64,000 nucleotides of DNA from Emydura subglobosa (taxonomy: Eukaryota > Chordata > Testudines > Chelidae). Every line of letters starts with the position of its first letter. Positions within the stretch are counted from its first letter, which is position 1. The stretch is taken from assembly GCA_007922225.1 (NCBI GenBank), contig ML679995.1:1575653-1639652 (forward strand), given 5' to 3'. The notes under the pieces were generated by a model. The model did no database searches, was not told where the DNA came from, and worked only from the letters and a program-made list of their open reading frames with translations. Below, one piece after another: positions 63,015 through 64,000 of the stretch. The position numbers and the translations under genes were made by a program.

Positions 63015-63205
63015 AGAGACACCAGGTGGACCAAGGTAACATCCTTTATTGGACCAATGTCTGTTGCTTACACCAAGCTCCTCGGAGCTCGAGAGCTTGT
63101 GTCTTTCACCAACAGAAGCTGGTTCAACAACAGGCATTACTTCACCCAACTTGTGTCTCATATATCCTGGGACCAACATGGCTACAATAAAACTGCATTC
63201 CTCAT
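63015..63205. mobile_element. Inverted-repeat MITE (AAGGTGGGTGAGGTAAT family)
   Basis: The left arm (ACCAAGGTAACATCCTTTAT, TGGACCAATGTCTGTTG) and the inverted right arm (CACCAACAGAAGCTGGTTCA, ACTTCACCCAACTTGTGTCT) surround a short centre. The tail CCTGGGACCAACATGGCTAC follows. Related to 25963-26070. Confidence 0.65.
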
Positions 63206-63391
63206 TTTAAAAGATTTTAGAAAACTGAACTTCATTTAGCAAATGTTAATCAATATATTCATTGACGTGTTTTTAAACATTACTTTACACAGTGTGGACA
63301 AAGTTGTGTTTTAAAATGTATTAGCTGGTGGCAGTCAACCCAGTGGTCCCCCAGTTTTTCTGGGCTAAAAGGCTGATGGTTGTGCCACCCC

Positions 63392-63675
63392 TTAGGCCAT
63401 ATCTACACTACAGTGGCATAGCTCAGGCCTCATAGCTAGGCTGGCATAACCCATAGTGCAGATGCAGCTTACAGTGATGGAAGGGGTTTTTTTTGTAGGA
63501 ACTCAACTTCCCCGAACAACAGTAGCTGAGTCAATGGAAGCATTCTTCCATCGACCTAGCTGTGTCTACACCGGGGGTTAGTTCAGCATAGCTACAGCAG
63601 TCGGGGTGTGGAATTTTCACACCCCTGAGCACTGTAGCTATGTCAACTTAAATTTTAAGTCTAGACCAGGCCTCA
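63392..63675. mobile_element. Inverted-repeat MITE, GGCCTTGTCTACACT type
   Basis: Left end TTAGGCCATATCTACACTAC and right end AAGTCTAGACCAGGCCTCA are inverted. An inner inverted pair (GCAGATGCAGCTTACAGTGA region; GTAGCTATGTCAACTTAAA) suggests a long foldback. Related in its ends to 13477-13768. Confidence 0.65.
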
Positions 63676-64000
63676 GGAATAGTCTGTGTGAAGTTCCTTA
63701 ACAATTCGAGACACAAACAGTCCAATTAAAAATGAAGTTTAGAAGGGAGAGCAAAAATCAAATTAAAACAAAAGAAACTATATCCTTGATATACCTGGGC
63801 TGGCACTCTGCAAAAGCTAGGTTAGAAAGGTATGATTTAGCATTAGTCACAGGGGATGCTTATCTTCTTCCCTCCTCTGGGCTTTTCAGCCAGCCAACAT
63901 GCCCATGAGACTGTTTCCTTGGGGTCTCTTCAGTTATACCATCCAGGTTACTATGACATGCCCTCCCTGTGATCTCACCCACAAAAGCCTAGATATATTC

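Overview
This is a 64 kb piece of nuclear DNA from a non-mammalian amniote, most likely a turtle; a crocodilian or another reptile is the main alternative. The reasons are several ages of CR1-type LINEs, some of them young, together with old L2 and MIR remnants, a DIRS-type tyrosine-recombinase retrotransposon, a Ty3/gypsy remnant and many short inverted-repeat DNA transposons, with genes split into short exons far apart. There is no bacterial or viral gene layout here. The species cannot be fixed from the sequence alone.

One host gene is recognisable. It lies on the minus strand and matches UNC13B (Munc13-2), a presynaptic vesicle-priming protein. In transcription order (descending coordinates) the exons are: a 2.36 kb exon at 47411-45056 coding for the long N-terminus of the brain-type isoform; a 47-base exon at 27983-27937; a 79-base exon at 18813-18735; a 75-base exon at 16616-16542; and a 220-base exon at 15931-15712 coding for the complete C1 (diacylglycerol/phorbol ester) zinc domain. 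The last four chain together in perfect reading phase. The large exon does not join the 47-base exon in phase, so at least one exon between 45055 and 27984 is missing from this list; a 23-base microexon at 33264-33242 is a phase-compatible candidate. The rest of the gene (C2B, MUN, C2C) must lie beyond position 1.

The rest is intron or 5' flank, shaped by transposons. 1-15.7 kb is the intron after the C1 exon. It holds two copies of an AT-rich terminal-inverted-repeat element, a broken CR1, an L2 remnant, and a LINE split by a 3.75 kb DIRS insertion. 18.8-27.9 kb holds a foldback element beside an exon, a second copy of the LINE just mentioned, and an LTR plus gypsy pol remnant. 28-45 kb holds a CR1 with a 376-codon open frame and a CR1 tail split by a hAT-like element that carries an 80-bp minisatellite. 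47.4-64 kb has no recognised exon and contains CR1 fragments, one of them interrupted by a 10-N assembly gap.
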